NCBI GenBank assembly: GCA_949358305.1
Contig: OX442318.1
Span: forward strand, 3,086,501 to 3,150,500
DNA: 64,000 nucleotides
DNA from: Strigamia acuminata
Taxonomy: Eukaryota; Arthropoda; Chilopoda; Geophilomorpha; Linotaeniidae
Direction: 5' to 3'
Made by a program: the position numbers and the translations under genes. Of the stretch, positions 22,501 to 32,240 are shown piece by piece; the stretch's first letter is position 1, and the number at the start of each line of letters is the position of its first letter. The notes below the pieces were generated by a model that saw nothing but the letters and a program-made list of their open reading frames with translations, searched no databases and had not been told where the DNA came from.

Positions 22501-25500
22501 GTTTTTGATTTCAGAGTTTTTGTTTTCCGCATTTTTGTAAGTCAGTGTTGTTGCATTTCAGAGTTTTTGAGATCCGTGCATGCTACACGAAGGATACACG
22601 AAGGATCCACGGAGGCTCCCCCGCAGTCTCCCCCGCGGGCTCCCCCGCGGGCTCCCCCGCGGGCTCCCCAGCGGGCTCCCCAGCGGGCTCCCCAGCGGGC
22701 TCCCCAGCGGGCTCCCCAGCGGGCTCCCCAGCGGGCTCCCCAGCGGGCTCCCCAGCGGGCTCCCCAGCGGGCTCCCCAGCGGGCTCCCCAGCGGGCTCCC
22801 CAGCGGGCTCCCCAGCGGGCTCCCCAGCGGGCTCCCCAGCGGGCTCCCCAGCGGGCTCCCCAGCGGGCTCCCCAGCGGGCTCCCCAGCGGGCTCCCCAGC
22901 GGGCTCCCCAGCGGGCTCCCCAGCGGGCTCCCCAGCGGGCTCCCCAGCGGGCTCCCCAGCGGGCTCCCCAGCGGGCTCCCCAGCGGGCTCCCCAGCGGGC
23001 TCCCCAGCGGGCTCCCCAGCGGGCTCCCCAGCGGGCTCCCCAGCGGGCTCCCCAGCGGGCTCCCCAGCGGGCTCCCCAGCGGGCTCCCCAGCGGGCTCCC
23101 CAGCGGGCTCCCCAGCGGGCTCCCCAGCGGGCTCCCCAGCGGGCTCCCCAGCGGGCTCCCCAGCGGGCTCCCCAGCGGGCTCCCCAGCGGGCTCCCCAGC
23201 GGGCTCCCCAGCGGGCTCCCCAGCGGGCTCCCCAGCGGGCTCCCCAGCGGGCTCCCCAGCGGGCTCCCCAGCGGGCTCCCCAGCGGGCTCCCCAGCGGGC
23301 TCCCCAGCGGGCTCCCCAGCGGGCTCCCCAGCGGGCTCCCCAGCGGGCTCCCCAGCGGGCTCCCCAGCGGGCTCCCCCGCGGGCTCCCCCGCGGGCTCCC
23401 CCGCGGGCTCCTCCGCGGGCTCTCTCGCAGGCTCCTCCGCAGGCTCCCCAGCAAGCACCTCAATGTTTAAGTGTCCACCGCTCGGGGTATAGTATTGTGC
23501 TTTTCATTGTTTGTAGAGAAGGTCCTCTATATCAGCGGTCGGCAACTGGCGGACCGCGGTCCGTTTCCAGACCGCGGAAGGTTGAAACTTGTGTTGGTCC
23601 TTGAAACCACTTCGGACGTTTATTTAACACTTTTTCGATGCGTAATGACGCTACCTGGACTTTTTCACATCATTGGTTATTATATTTATCTTTCCCCAAA
23701 TAATTTAGTGTTTATTTCCTACTTAACTGGTTGTTACCAGTTTATTTCCGTATATTTACTTTATGTTGTAAGGGAAATGCATGGTGCCTGCATTAACTGT
23801 GTCTTAACACACTGGGCATCATGCATCGCCTATCGGTTTATACCTGTGAGTCGCTCGCTTCTGTCACCAGAGCGCACTGCCTTTTATTCCAAGATGGCGA
23901 CGCACACTGCTAAGTGTGCTCCTGTGCATTTCAATCCTGTTTTCGTAAGTTTTAGGTTAATAAATCGTTTATTTTGTTTATAAATAATTTGTTTCTCGTG
24001 TCTGCACGTAGATAAGTGCAGACACCACGCAAATTCGACCAGAACCGGCTCGAATTCGCGTACACGACGCGCCGCACGTCTCGTGCGTGCTATATCGTGC
24101 GTGTTGGCTTATTTTTAAGCGTTTCCACTGCCTAGTCTGTGCTGTTTTTGCAGCATACCACCACAATTGGTAGCAGAGGCCTGGAAAGACACCAGGGCCT
24201 CGTTTTTTCCTTAATTTTCCACAATTTTCGCGATTTTTTCGCGAATTTTGCGGAAATTTTCTATATTTTCAGATTTTTCGCCGATTTACACCGATTTTCG
24301 ACATGCGACGACGTCTACACGACGTTATCACCGAGAAACGGGTGTAACCCGCTGTTTAGCACCCCGGTGTGCGACAGTATCGACGATTTTTGTTCATTTT
24401 TCGCGATTTTTCGTTTAAAATCGCACATATCCGTGTTTTTCACACGAGGATCGCGTGTTGCGACGTGCACCGCGACTGATTCGTCAATTTCGCCTTATTT
24501 TGTCTTTCAGAGTCGAATTACCTTTGTTAATTTTAAGTGGGGATTTTGGTGTGGGACAATTAGAATCCTCGGCGCCCTTCGTCCGAATCCGGGCAAGCGC
24601 CGTTGTATTTTTCGGTTGTGCTTGTCGTGGTACAAGTGAGGTTTCCCGCGGCTCCAGGTAGTCGAACGGACCCTCTCAGACTGGCAACCGAAAGCTATTT
24701 GATTCCTTCAGAAGGAATCGCCCATTCTTGGTTTCCGCTTTGACAGTGCTACGTAAAGTGCTTCGTGATTTGTGCTTCGTTTGTGCGTGAATTGTGCGTC
24801 GATTGTGCTTCAATTTCCCATTTCTACGCATTTTTCCTGCGTACAATCATGAAAAAGGCCACCGATCAGTCGTCAGGCCACGTGCCGATTCTCGTGACCG
24901 GCAATTACGAACACTGGCACCGTGCAATTAAAATGCTATTGATGTCCGACGGCGTATGGCACCACGTCACCGAAACGGAGGAACTAGTGAAAGCCAATGT
25001 CGATGAAGACGTTTGGCGAAAATGGCAACGTCGGAAAGCCCGAGCGCTGGGGACCATTTATTGCCACGTCTCGCAGGCCAAACAGTCGGCCCTCGACGGT
25101 TACACCACTCCGAAACAGGCGTGGGACATTTTGGCCAAAATTTACGCCCCCAGCTCTCTCGCCCGCCAAGCGGCGATGCGCCGTGAGTTCCTGCAGCTCA
25201 AGTTGGAGCCCGGCGAAGAAATGGCCGATTTCCTCAGCCGCGTTGACCTTATGGTCCGCCAACTTAAAGACGTCGGTGAAGACATCCTCCCTCGACATCA
25301 CGCGTACCAGTATTTAGACTTTCTTCCGGACGAATACGACCAGGCGACTTTTGCCATTTATCATTGGCCGCTGGCAGAGTTTACCCCGGCTAAAGTCTCC
25401 GAACAGTTGTTGTCGGAATATCTACGATTAAAGTCGCATTCGAACCGAAACTCCGGTAATTCCTCCGCTTATGCTACTGGGCGACAAGGACGTAACCAGT

Positions 25501-28500
25501 CGCGACCCCCGCGCCCGCTTGCGCAGGTGCGTTGCTTCAATTGCAACGAGCTTGGACACTACGCCAATAAGTGCCAGCATCCTCGCAAGCAAACAACTGG
25601 GCAACAGCCGGTAGCTACGTTTCAGACACGATCTCGCAGCAAGAGTCGACGCCGCAATAAAGGCTCGAATCCGAATGTGAACCCGAATCAACAGCAACAG
25701 GGACAGTTTCGCGAGTCTTCACGCCCGCGCCGAGATGCAGCATATCTCCTGTCCGCACCACCTGCGATCCAGGTTCCTACCGTTCATTTCGTCCAATCTC
25801 ACGAATGGATTGTTGACTGCGGCGCCACCGACCACGTTTCACACGTTAAATCGTGGTTCTTGGACTTTGTTGAGGTCGTCCCTTTTAATATCGAATTGGG
25901 ACAAGGAAGCTCCAAAGTTACCGGAAAAGGGAATGTTCCAGTCAAGTCACTCATCGATGGCTGTGAATGCACCGTACTTCTCCGCGATGTTTTGTACGCA
26001 CCTGATTTCGGCGCTAATTTAATTTCGGTTTCGCGAGTCGATAAATGTGGGCATCACATACACATTTACAATTCGGAGTTGCATACATATGGGACGGATA
26101 TCAAACAAAGTGTTCTTCGGGCGAAGCAAAAGTCAGGACTTTACTTCGTAGATGGACTAATTTCGCCATTTGCGTCGCCGACTGTTGTTTCGAGTACACC
26201 GCCCATCCCAATGTCACCTCCGACTACTGCGCCGATGACTCTCATCACGAAGGAGGAAGATTTTCCCGCGATGCCCTCAAAGAAGTCGAAGAAAATATCA
26301 AACGTTGAAATGACCGACTTCCGCTTACCTATCTCTCCCAACACCCTACTCGTGCCTTCTCCTTCCCCGATCATCCCCAATCCTGTTGCCGGATCTAAAC
26401 CACAACAGATCCGGATGTATTCCAACGTCCTATCATCTCCTCCTCCTCCCGTTGCCACGACTAAGGCAGTCCCACCTCCTACAAAGGTCGTAACGCCGGC
26501 TGCGAACGTTGCGGATGCCACGGGATTATGGCACGCCAGGTTGGGCCATCTCCACACCAAAGCCATGCGGACTTTGGCGAACAATTCCCAAGTTTATGGA
26601 CTCGATCCGGCTGCAGTTCGGCAAGAACTTTCCTGCAATTCATGTCGCATTGCCAAGTCTACGCGCGCCTCGCACAAGCCGATTTCCGCGCCTTCGACGA
26701 CCAAGCCGTTGGAGTTGTTACATATGGACGTTTGGGGCCCGTCAAGGCTGACTTCAATTGGCGGCGCTGACTACGCCTTTTCCATCGTTGACGATGCGAC
26801 CCGATATTCGTGGATTTTTCCGATTGCACGCAAATCCGACGTTTTTGCGACTTTCAAAGACTTTGTTTCTCGCGTTGAACGCATTACGGATTCCCGCGTC
26901 AAATCAATTCGCACGGATCGCGGCGGGGAATTTATTTCTAAGACTTTTGACCGTTACCTCGCTGACAAGGGCATTGTCGCACAACGGACCAATCCCGGAA
27001 GCCCACAAATGAACGGGGTCGCCGAACGCCTAAACCGGACGATGGGCGACTATCTTCGCTCCGTTACCTCCGAAACCGGTCTTCCGCACACGCTTTGGGC
27101 TGAACTCGCTGTGACATTTTCGTACGTTAAAAATCGCAGCCCGCATTCGAAGCTTACCGACGAAGTTCCATATGTGTTGTGGCGCCAGCGTGCCCTCTCC
27201 GTCAAACATTTCCGAAAAATTGGTTCTAAATGCTGGGTGCATTTCACCGCACCCGGGCGCAACAAAATGGATCCACGGGCGTGGGAAGGATTTCTCGTCG
27301 GTTACGCCTCCAACACTCGCGGTTATCGAGTTTGGAATCCGGCTACGAACACCGTCACGGAATCCGTTCACGTTCAAATCGATGAACGCCAGAATTTCAA
27401 ACGCTCGCCATTTTACGTTCCGGATCCCTACGAAAATGCTCCATTCATGGAGGAGCCTTCTGGCGTCACTACACCGTCCCGTGTCACTTTTGACGATGGT
27501 GCTTTTCCGTCCGTTCCCTGGTCACGTCGACGTCGTGATTCCGACGATGAATCGTCTAATGACGATGATGAATTCCGCCATCGGGCTCCGTCAAGCGCTT
27601 CATCGGTCGCTTCATATCGCTCCGTCCTCGAGGAGGTCGAAGAGGACATTGCTGATGAACTACCTCCTCCTATTCTGTTTGCGGACGATGTACCGGAGGA
27701 CATCGGTTTGGACGTCACGCCTGACCCACCACTTCCGCTTTACCGTCCTCGGAGGAGATTACGTCCCGATGCTTTGGCTCGTCGACCTCACACCCCTGAG
27801 GCCAGCGATAGTGAACTCGACATTGACCACGATATCGAACAATTTTTCGAACGCTATCCCGAGCGTGATTCCGAGCACGACCCCGAAGATGATCCACTTG
27901 ATAATCTCCTCGATGATCTCCTCGATAAGGCGGCCGCCTTACCAGCGGCCGCTGCAACGCCTGCAATGCCCCTCGCTCCGTTACGCGCTCATCACTGCCC
28001 CTATCGTTTTATTGGTGGAGATACGCCCTTCAGCGGATGGAGGAGGGAAGAGCATCTCCGGAAAGAACAGGCGCCTGGCAAAATCAAGGTCGACGTTTAT
28101 TACTATCCGGAGCACGGTGTCCGCTTAAGGTCGAGAGGGGACATCGAAAGATATTGCGTTGCTCACCAACTTCCGTATGAAGAGGACATTTTCTTTTTCG
28201 GCAACCTCGAACATCAATTGCAGGACGAGCAACCTGTTCATCGCGTTCTTATGTGTTTTCGAGAGCCGTCCACGTACGCCGAAGCAGTCAAGCTACCCGA
28301 GGCGCCGAAGTGGACCGAGGCAATCGATGAGGAGCTCACGACTTTCAAGGAACGCGAAGTTTATAAGGAAGTTCCACGACCCCCGGACAAGACAATTCTC
28401 GGGTGCAAGTGGATCTTCCGTTTGAAATCAGATGCCACCGGGAAAATTCACCGCTACCGTGCCCGACTTGTTGCGCAGGGTTTCCGCCAAACAATGGGCG

Positions 28501-31500
28501 TTGATTTCGATGAAGTTTTTAGTCCGGTGGTTAACTTCGTGCTCATCCGATTCTTTTTCTGCCTCCTAGTCGTTTTACTAGGATGGAGGGATCTCCACCT
28601 CGACGTCAAGTGTGCTTACCTTTACGGCGACCTCGACCACGAAATTTACATGCGGATTCCCGCCGGCGCCACATGCACCTCGCCCGACAATGTCTGGTTG
28701 TTAACCAAGTCACTTTACGGTCTTCACCAGTCGGGGCGCATGTGGTACCAGAAGCTCAACGAGACGTTAACCGACCTCGGATTCCAAAAATTTCCCGCTT
28801 GTAATGGCGTTTACGCATTTGGACATTCGGCTGTTATGTTAGTCTACGTGGACGATATCGTCGTATTTTACGCGTCGGAGAGTATCCGAGACCGTATTTT
28901 GGCCCTGATTTCCAGCAAATTCGACATCGTCAACCTCGGCCCAATAACCAAATTACTCGGGGTAGAATTCGTGCGTCGCGATGGGAAAGTTTTCATGTCC
29001 CAACGCTCCTACATCGACAAACTTCTTAAAAAGTTCAACGTTTCGTCAGATGCACTCATTAAAGTGCCTGTCACACCGGGGACCACGCTCGTCAAAGGCT
29101 CGTTGGATAATCTCCCGGACTTTCCGTACCGATCGCTCATCGGATCGTTATTATTCCTCGCTTCTCGCACTCGTCCCGACATATTATATTCGGTCATCGC
29201 TTTATCGCAGTATAATAACTGCTACGACCACCGCCACATCAAGTGTTTGCTCCAAGTTCTCAAATACGTGGCGAACACGAGCGATTTCTCGATCAAACTC
29301 TCGGGGTGTAATTCCAGTCAGCTGTGGGGATACACAGATGCGTCGTGGGCGAGCGACATTGCGACATCGAGAAGTTTCGGAGGATACATCGTTTATATCG
29401 GTTGTGTGCCAATCGGCTGGAGCTGCAAAAAGCAGACCAGCGTCGCCTGTTCCACCATGGAAGCCGAGTTTGTAGCACTAGTCGAAATCGTTAAAGAGTT
29501 ATACTGGTTGGACAGTATCTATCGAGTCTTTCCACCGTTAAACCGATTATCGAAACCGATTATTTTCTCCGATGCCCTCGCCTCGATCCAATTCACGAAC
29601 AACGACATCGAGAACTCGAAAACCAAACATATTCGAGTGAAGTTCCATTGGCTTCGAGAATGGCATATTGCCGGATGCTTCGAACTCCGCAAAATTCCGG
29701 GTGAAATAAATGTTTCAGATATTTTCACGAAATGGCTTAGTTCCGAACGCCTCCGAAATTTGTTGTCCCGGATCTTTATCTCGAAATAATTTCATCGAAC
29801 TGTTAATATCGACATTGCGCATCGAAGGAGGGAATTGTTGGTCCTTGAAACCACTTCGGACGTTTATTTAACACTTTTTCGATGCGTAATGACGCTACCT
29901 GGACTTTTTCACATCATTGGTTATTATATTTATCTTTCCCCAAATAATTTAGTGTTTATTTCCTACTTAACTGGTTGTTACCAGTTTATTTCCGTATATT
30001 TACTTTATGTTGTAAGGGAAATGCATGGTGCCTGCATTAACTGTGTCTTAACACACTGGGCATCATGCATCGCCTATCGGTTTATACCTGTGAGTCGCTC
30101 GCTTCTGTCACCAGAGCGCACTGCCTTTTATTCCAAGATGGCGACGCACACTGCTAAGTGTGCTCCTGTGCATTTCAATCCTGTTTTCGTAAGTTTTAGG
30201 TTAATAAATCGTTTATTTTGTTTATAAATAATTTGTTTCTCGTGTCTGCACGTAGATAAGTGCAGACACCACGCAAATTCGACCAGAACCGGCTCGAATT
30301 CGCGTACACGACGCGCCGCACGTCTCGTGCGTGCTATATCGTGCGTGTTGGCTTATTTTTAAGCGTTTCCACTGCCTAGTCTGTGCTGTTTTTGCAGCAT
30401 ACCACCACAACTTGGACCGCGGTGACATTTTAGCAACGTGTCGTCTTAGCGATGTTTTCCCTTCGGTTTCTTTGGTTTTTCAGTACCGGTAGCTGCATTC
30501 AAAAATTAAAATAACAATTTTAGTTTAGGTGTATTTTAAGTTTTAACATAGGGTTAAACAGGAAATGATGTCATTTTTGGTTTAAAATAAAATAAAACCA
30601 AAAATGACATCATTTCCTGTTTAACTACATGTTAAAACTTAAAATACACCTAAACTAAAATTGTTATTTTAATTTTTGAATGCAGCTAGTGTTTTTTTCT
30701 TGTTTTTCCTGTTTTCTTCCTGCTGGGGAGCCTTCGGGGATCCTTCATGTAGCATGCACGGAAATCAAAAACTCTGAAATGCATCAATGCTGAAAACATA
30801 AAACGCTGAATTACAAAAATGCGGAAAACAAAAACCCTGAAATCAAAAATGCTGAAATCAAAAATGCTAAAAACTTGGAATATTTGGGTTTTGTAAATTC
30901 AGTTGCGCCAAATTCAAACGGTTGCCGCTAGAAAACCAAGAGGGGTAGAGTGTTCTGCCTTTTATGGTTTGTAGAGGAGAAGGTCCTCTATTATCATTTG
31001 GTTTTTTAAATAAAAAAGGAATCATGTTGTTGAGATATTGGGGTTTTAAGTTGTGTCACCAGATTGGGAAATTTAGTACAAGTCTTTTTTGTGCCATATT
31101 CAAATGCTAACTGCTCGAAAACTAAGAGGAGTAGAGACTTGTGCTGTTCACGGTTTGTTTAGAAGAAAGTCCTCTATCTTTTCGTGTAAAAACCATTGAA
31201 ATCCGTGGTAAAAAAAAATTGGGATTTGTTCTATCTGTAGTTTGGGCGAATAATGTGGTTATCGTGGTGCCAACTTTAGCCTGCTGAAAAAATTGAAAAT
31301 TTACTGAAAAAACTAAAAAAAATTCATGAAGAAACAAAAATTATAATATAAAAAATTATAAATTCTTGGAAAGATTTTGCAAATTTCGTGAGAAAAAAAA
31401 TGACAAAAATGTCAAAAATCTTAAATATTAAAAAAAAAATCTATTCGATCAGTTCAATTTCCCCCAAAACCTGGTCAAAAAATGTTCTAAACCTGTTCTA

Positions 31501-31913
31501 ATGTTGTGCTTTCTCAGTATATTAGGAACCGAAACGACATCATCGAACGAATTAAAATGATGCACATCATTGTGCAGTCCATACATCCCATTCTGATGCT
31601 GCGGCAAACCCGTCAAAAGCGTCGAACGACTCGGCGAGCAACTACTCACCGAAGTGAACGCATTTCTAAAAACTACACTTCGTTTCGCCAAGCTATTCAA
31701 ATTTTCCGTCTTACAAACCGAGTTATTATAAACTTGCGACTCAAATCCACCATCGTCAGCTAAAAAGTCAAAAAATAATTCAAAATAATTAATTTTTTCC
31801 ATTTAAACTCAATCCACGAACTCACCAAAGATTAAAAGCACATTTTGTACACCCTTCGTCTGAATTGTAGTAAATATATTAAATAAAACAACGTGAAACA
31901 ACAAAAAATCCAT
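19513..31913 (-). CDS. SGSH: SGSH, lysosomal N-sulfoglucosamine sulfohydrolase
   Basis: Three exons: 31913-31826, 31759-31493 and 20666-19513, giving exactly 502 residues, the length of human SGSH. Exon 1 encodes a signal peptide. Exon 2 holds the metal-binding DDGG and the sulfatase signature CSPSR, whose cysteine is converted to formylglycine in the ER. Exon 3 carries KKHVGP, the VAFHDPHR block, [16 protein letters not shown] and the tail DPWICAPHG. The enzyme removes N-sulfate groups from heparan sulfate in lysosomes; loss in humans causes Sanfilippo A disease. The splice phases agree, so the gene looks intact. The second intron is 10.8 kb and full of mobile DNA, in contrast to the small introns around it. 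Confidence 0.96.
20743..21570. repeat. Series of CGCCATTGGAAA hairpins in SGSH intron 2
   Basis: Short inverted repeats recur. TTGGAAAC...GTTTCCAA is at 20743-20768. CGCCATTGGAAACA with TGTTTCCAAGGGC begins near 21451. CGCCATTGGAAAC with GTTTCCAATGGCG begins near 21541. Single arms occur near 20788 and 21972. Four direct copies of GCAAATTTGTTAATGTTTCAAAG follow at about 21618-21710. Confidence 0.75.
20830..21440. other. GC-rich island in SGSH intron 2, possible solo LTR or old element
   Basis: This ~600-bp block is much richer in G+C than its surroundings and has no protein similarity I can see. It holds two adjacent perfect hairpins: ATGGCTGC-CTA-GCAGCCAT (21006-21024) and TGTGTC...GACACA with an inner GGCGAT/ATCGCC stem (21038-21071). 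The base change at its edges suggests inserted DNA. No clear target duplication was found. Confidence 0.35.
22615..23450. repeat. 12-bp GC-rich satellite, ~69 units
   Basis: GCGGGCTCCCCA repeats perfectly for more than 50 units, with small variants (CCCCCGC, CCTCCGC) at both edges. Because 12 is a multiple of 3, all six frames are open, giving fake ORFs of about 300 residues. The equivalent place in the right inverted arm (near 30722) has only one GGGGAGCC unit, so the array grew from a single copy. Confidence 0.97.
23592..24165 (+). repeat. Copia 5' LTR
   Basis: 574 bp from TGTTGGTCC to CCACCACA. It should carry the promoter and polyadenylation signals of the element. It matches the 3' LTR without a difference noticed by eye. 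Confidence 0.95.
24168..24179 (+). promoter_or_regulatory. Copia primer-binding site
   Basis: TGGTAGCAGAGG lies two bases after the 5' LTR and is complementary to the 3' end of animal initiator tRNA-Met, the usual Copia primer. Confidence 0.85.
24849..29789 (+). CDS. Copia Gag-Pol polyprotein with an inserted MBD-like domain
   Basis: A single ORF of 1,646 residues (from ATG 24849; an in-frame ATG at 24765 is less likely). In order: UBN2-type Gag; zinc knuckle [14 protein letters not shown] (229-242); protease DCGAT (323); a LWHARLGH pre-integrase zinc region; integrase D627, D690 and E726 (DD35E); an acidic linker; a methyl-CpG-binding-like domain (about 1058-1118); reverse transcriptase with YVDD (1333-1336); and RNase H with YTDASWA and CSTMEAE. 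All catalytic residues are present and there is no stop, so it could be active. The MBD-like part has [17 protein letters not shown] and [11 protein letters not shown], including counterparts of the Asp, Tyr, Arg and Ser that contact methylated CpG in known MBDs. That domain is not a standard part of Copia. Confidence 0.95.
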   Translation: MKKATDQSSGHVPILVTGNYEHWHRAIKMLLMSDGVWHHVTETEELVKANVDEDVWRKWQRRKARALGTIYCHVSQAKQSALDGYTTPKQAWDILAKIYAPSSLARQAAMRREFLQLKLEPGEEMADFLSRVDLMVRQLKDVGEDILPRHHAYQYLDFLPDEYDQATFAIYHWPLAEFTPAKVSEQLLSEYLRLKSHSNRNSGNSSAYATGRQGRNQSRPPRPLAQVRCFNCNELGHYANKCQHPRKQTTGQQPVATFQTRSRSKSRRRNKGSNPNVNPNQQQQGQFRESSRPRRDAAYLLSAPPAIQVPTVHFVQSHEWIVDCGATDHVSHVKSWFLDFVEVVPFNIELGQGSSKVTGKGNVPVKSLIDGCECTVLLRDVLYAPDFGANLISVSRVDKCGHHIHIYNSELHTYGTDIKQSVLRAKQKSGLYFVDGLISPFASPTVVSSTPPIPMSPPTTAPMTLITKEEDFPAMPSKKSKKISNVEMTDFRLPISPNTLLVPSPSPIIPNPVAGSKPQQIRMYSNVLSSPPPPVATTKAVPPPTKVVTPAANVADATGLWHARLGHLHTKAMRTLANNSQVYGLDPAAVRQELSCNSCRIAKSTRASHKPISAPSTTKPLELLHMDVWGPSRLTSIGGADYAFSIVDDATRYSWIFPIARKSDVFATFKDFVSRVERITDSRVKSIRTDRGGEFISKTFDRYLADKGIVAQRTNPGSPQMNGVAERLNRTMGDYLRSVTSETGLPHTLWAELAVTFSYVKNRSPHSKLTDEVPYVLWRQRALSVKHFRKIGSKCWVHFTAPGRNKMDPRAWEGFLVGYASNTRGYRVWNPATNTVTESVHVQIDERQNFKRSPFYVPDPYENAPFMEEPSGVTTPSRVTFDDGAFPSVPWSRRRRDSDDESSNDDDEFRHRAPSSASSVASYRSVLEEVEEDIADELPPPILFADDVPEDIGLDVTPDPPLPLYRPRRRLRPDALARRPHTPEASDSELDIDHDIEQFFERYPERDSEHDPEDDPLDNLLDDLLDKAAALPAAAATPAMPLAPLRAHHCPYRFIGGDTPFSGWRREEHLRKEQAPGKIKVDVYYYPEHGVRLRSRGDIERYCVAHQLPYEEDIFFFGNLEHQLQDEQPVHRVLMCFREPSTYAEAVKLPEAPKWTEAIDEELTTFKEREVYKEVPRPPDKTILGCKWIFRLKSDATGKIHRYRARLVAQGFRQTMGVDFDEVFSPVVNFVLIRFFFCLLVVLLGWRDLHLDVKCAYLYGDLDHEIYMRIPAGATCTSPDNVWLLTKSLYGLHQSGRMWYQKLNETLTDLGFQKFPACNGVYAFGHSAVMLVYVDDIVVFYASESIRDRILALISSKFDIVNLGPITKLLGVEFVRRDGKVFMSQRSYIDKLLKKFNVSSDALIKVPVTPGTTLVKGSLDNLPDFPYRSLIGSLLFLASRTRPDILYSVIALSQYNNCYDHRHIKCLLQVLKYVANTSDFSIKLSGCNSSQLWGYTDASWASDIATSRSFGGYIVYIGCVPIGWSCKKQTSVACSTMEAEFVALVEIVKELYWLDSIYRVFPPLNRLSKPIIFSDALASIQFTNNDIENSKTKHIRVKFHWLREWHIAGCFELRKIPGEINVSDIFTKWLSSERLRNLLSRIFISK
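29824..29834 (+). promoter_or_regulatory. Copia polypurine tract
   Basis: GAAGGAGGGAA lies directly before the 3' LTR, where the RNase H-resistant primer for plus-strand synthesis is expected. Confidence 0.8.
29836..30409 (+). repeat. Copia 3' LTR
   Basis: 574 bp, the partner of the 5' LTR, followed by the ACTTG target duplication. Confidence 0.95.
30490..30688. mobile_element. 199-bp palindromic MITE with TA target duplication
   Basis: Nearly the whole element folds on itself: TA-GCTGCATTC at the left, GAATGCAGC-TA at the right, arms of about 95 bp with one short mismatch, and an AAAATAAAATA loop. The flanking TA suggests mobilisation by a Tc1/mariner-type transposase (inferred). Confidence 0.85.
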
Positions 31914-32240
31914 TTCTAATGGACTGTCACATGCTTTTATCTTTTCATCGACCACCTTCTTCATCCAAATTATTTATTATCGCTAAATAATAACGATAAT
32001 TTATCACGAGTTAATTATTATTCTTTAAATATTTTAAAAAAAAAATAGGTTATTGATGACATATAAAATACAGTTTCTTTCTTTTTTTAAATAAATATAA
32101 ATATAAATCACGTGAATTTGATGAATATCGGTTAGTTTTGACTGGTTTTCATAGTTCAGGCTTTCCGCACTACCGTATTTTTGGCGCTTTTGTATTATAT
32201 TTTGCTTGGATTTTTGTTTTTAATTGTTTTTATATTTATT
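31914..32240. promoter_or_regulatory. Divergent promoter region, SGSH / DDX11
   Basis: 327 bp of AT-rich DNA separate two start codons that point away from each other. No strong motif was seen. An upstream in-frame ATG (32181) would add a hydrophobic leader to DDX11 and is not preferred. Confidence 0.4.

Larger units (their letters stand above)
23592..30409 (+). mobile_element. Complete Copia (Ty1/copia) LTR retrotransposon
   Basis: The two 574-bp LTRs (23592-24165 and 29836-30409) start TG and end CA. A 5-bp target duplication ACTTG flanks the element (23587-23591 and 30410-30414). The primer-binding site, polypurine tract and one uninterrupted polyprotein ORF are all in place. The LTRs appear identical wherever compared, including two long stretches on both strands, so the insertion is recent. 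It sits inside SGSH intron 2 in the opposite orientation to that gene. Confidence 0.97.
22084..31275. mobile_element. Composite element with ~560-bp inverted repeats
   Basis: The left arm (22084-22640) and right arm (about 30716-31275, inverted) align end to end with roughly 90 percent identity by eye, from AAGTTGGCACCAC inwards to GTGCATGCTACA. Between them lie the 12-bp satellite, a Copia element and a palindromic MITE. Without the Copia insert the element would be about 2.4 kb. Each arm has two related internal modules, each ending in AGGTCCTCTAT-like sequence, and a third copy lies at 23470-23535. No transposase is present, so it is a non-autonomous or foldback-type element. Target duplication is unclear. 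Confidence 0.75.

Noticed and set aside
23533-23586. hAT-type terminal repeat (CAGCGGTCGGCAAC...GGACCGCGG)
   Set aside because: It resembles hAT ends, but no matching right end or 8-bp duplication was found.
22435-23604. Open frames of ~300-390 codons on both strands
   Set aside because: They are the 12-bp satellite read in every frame; unit length divisible by 3 keeps all frames open. No flanking gene structure.
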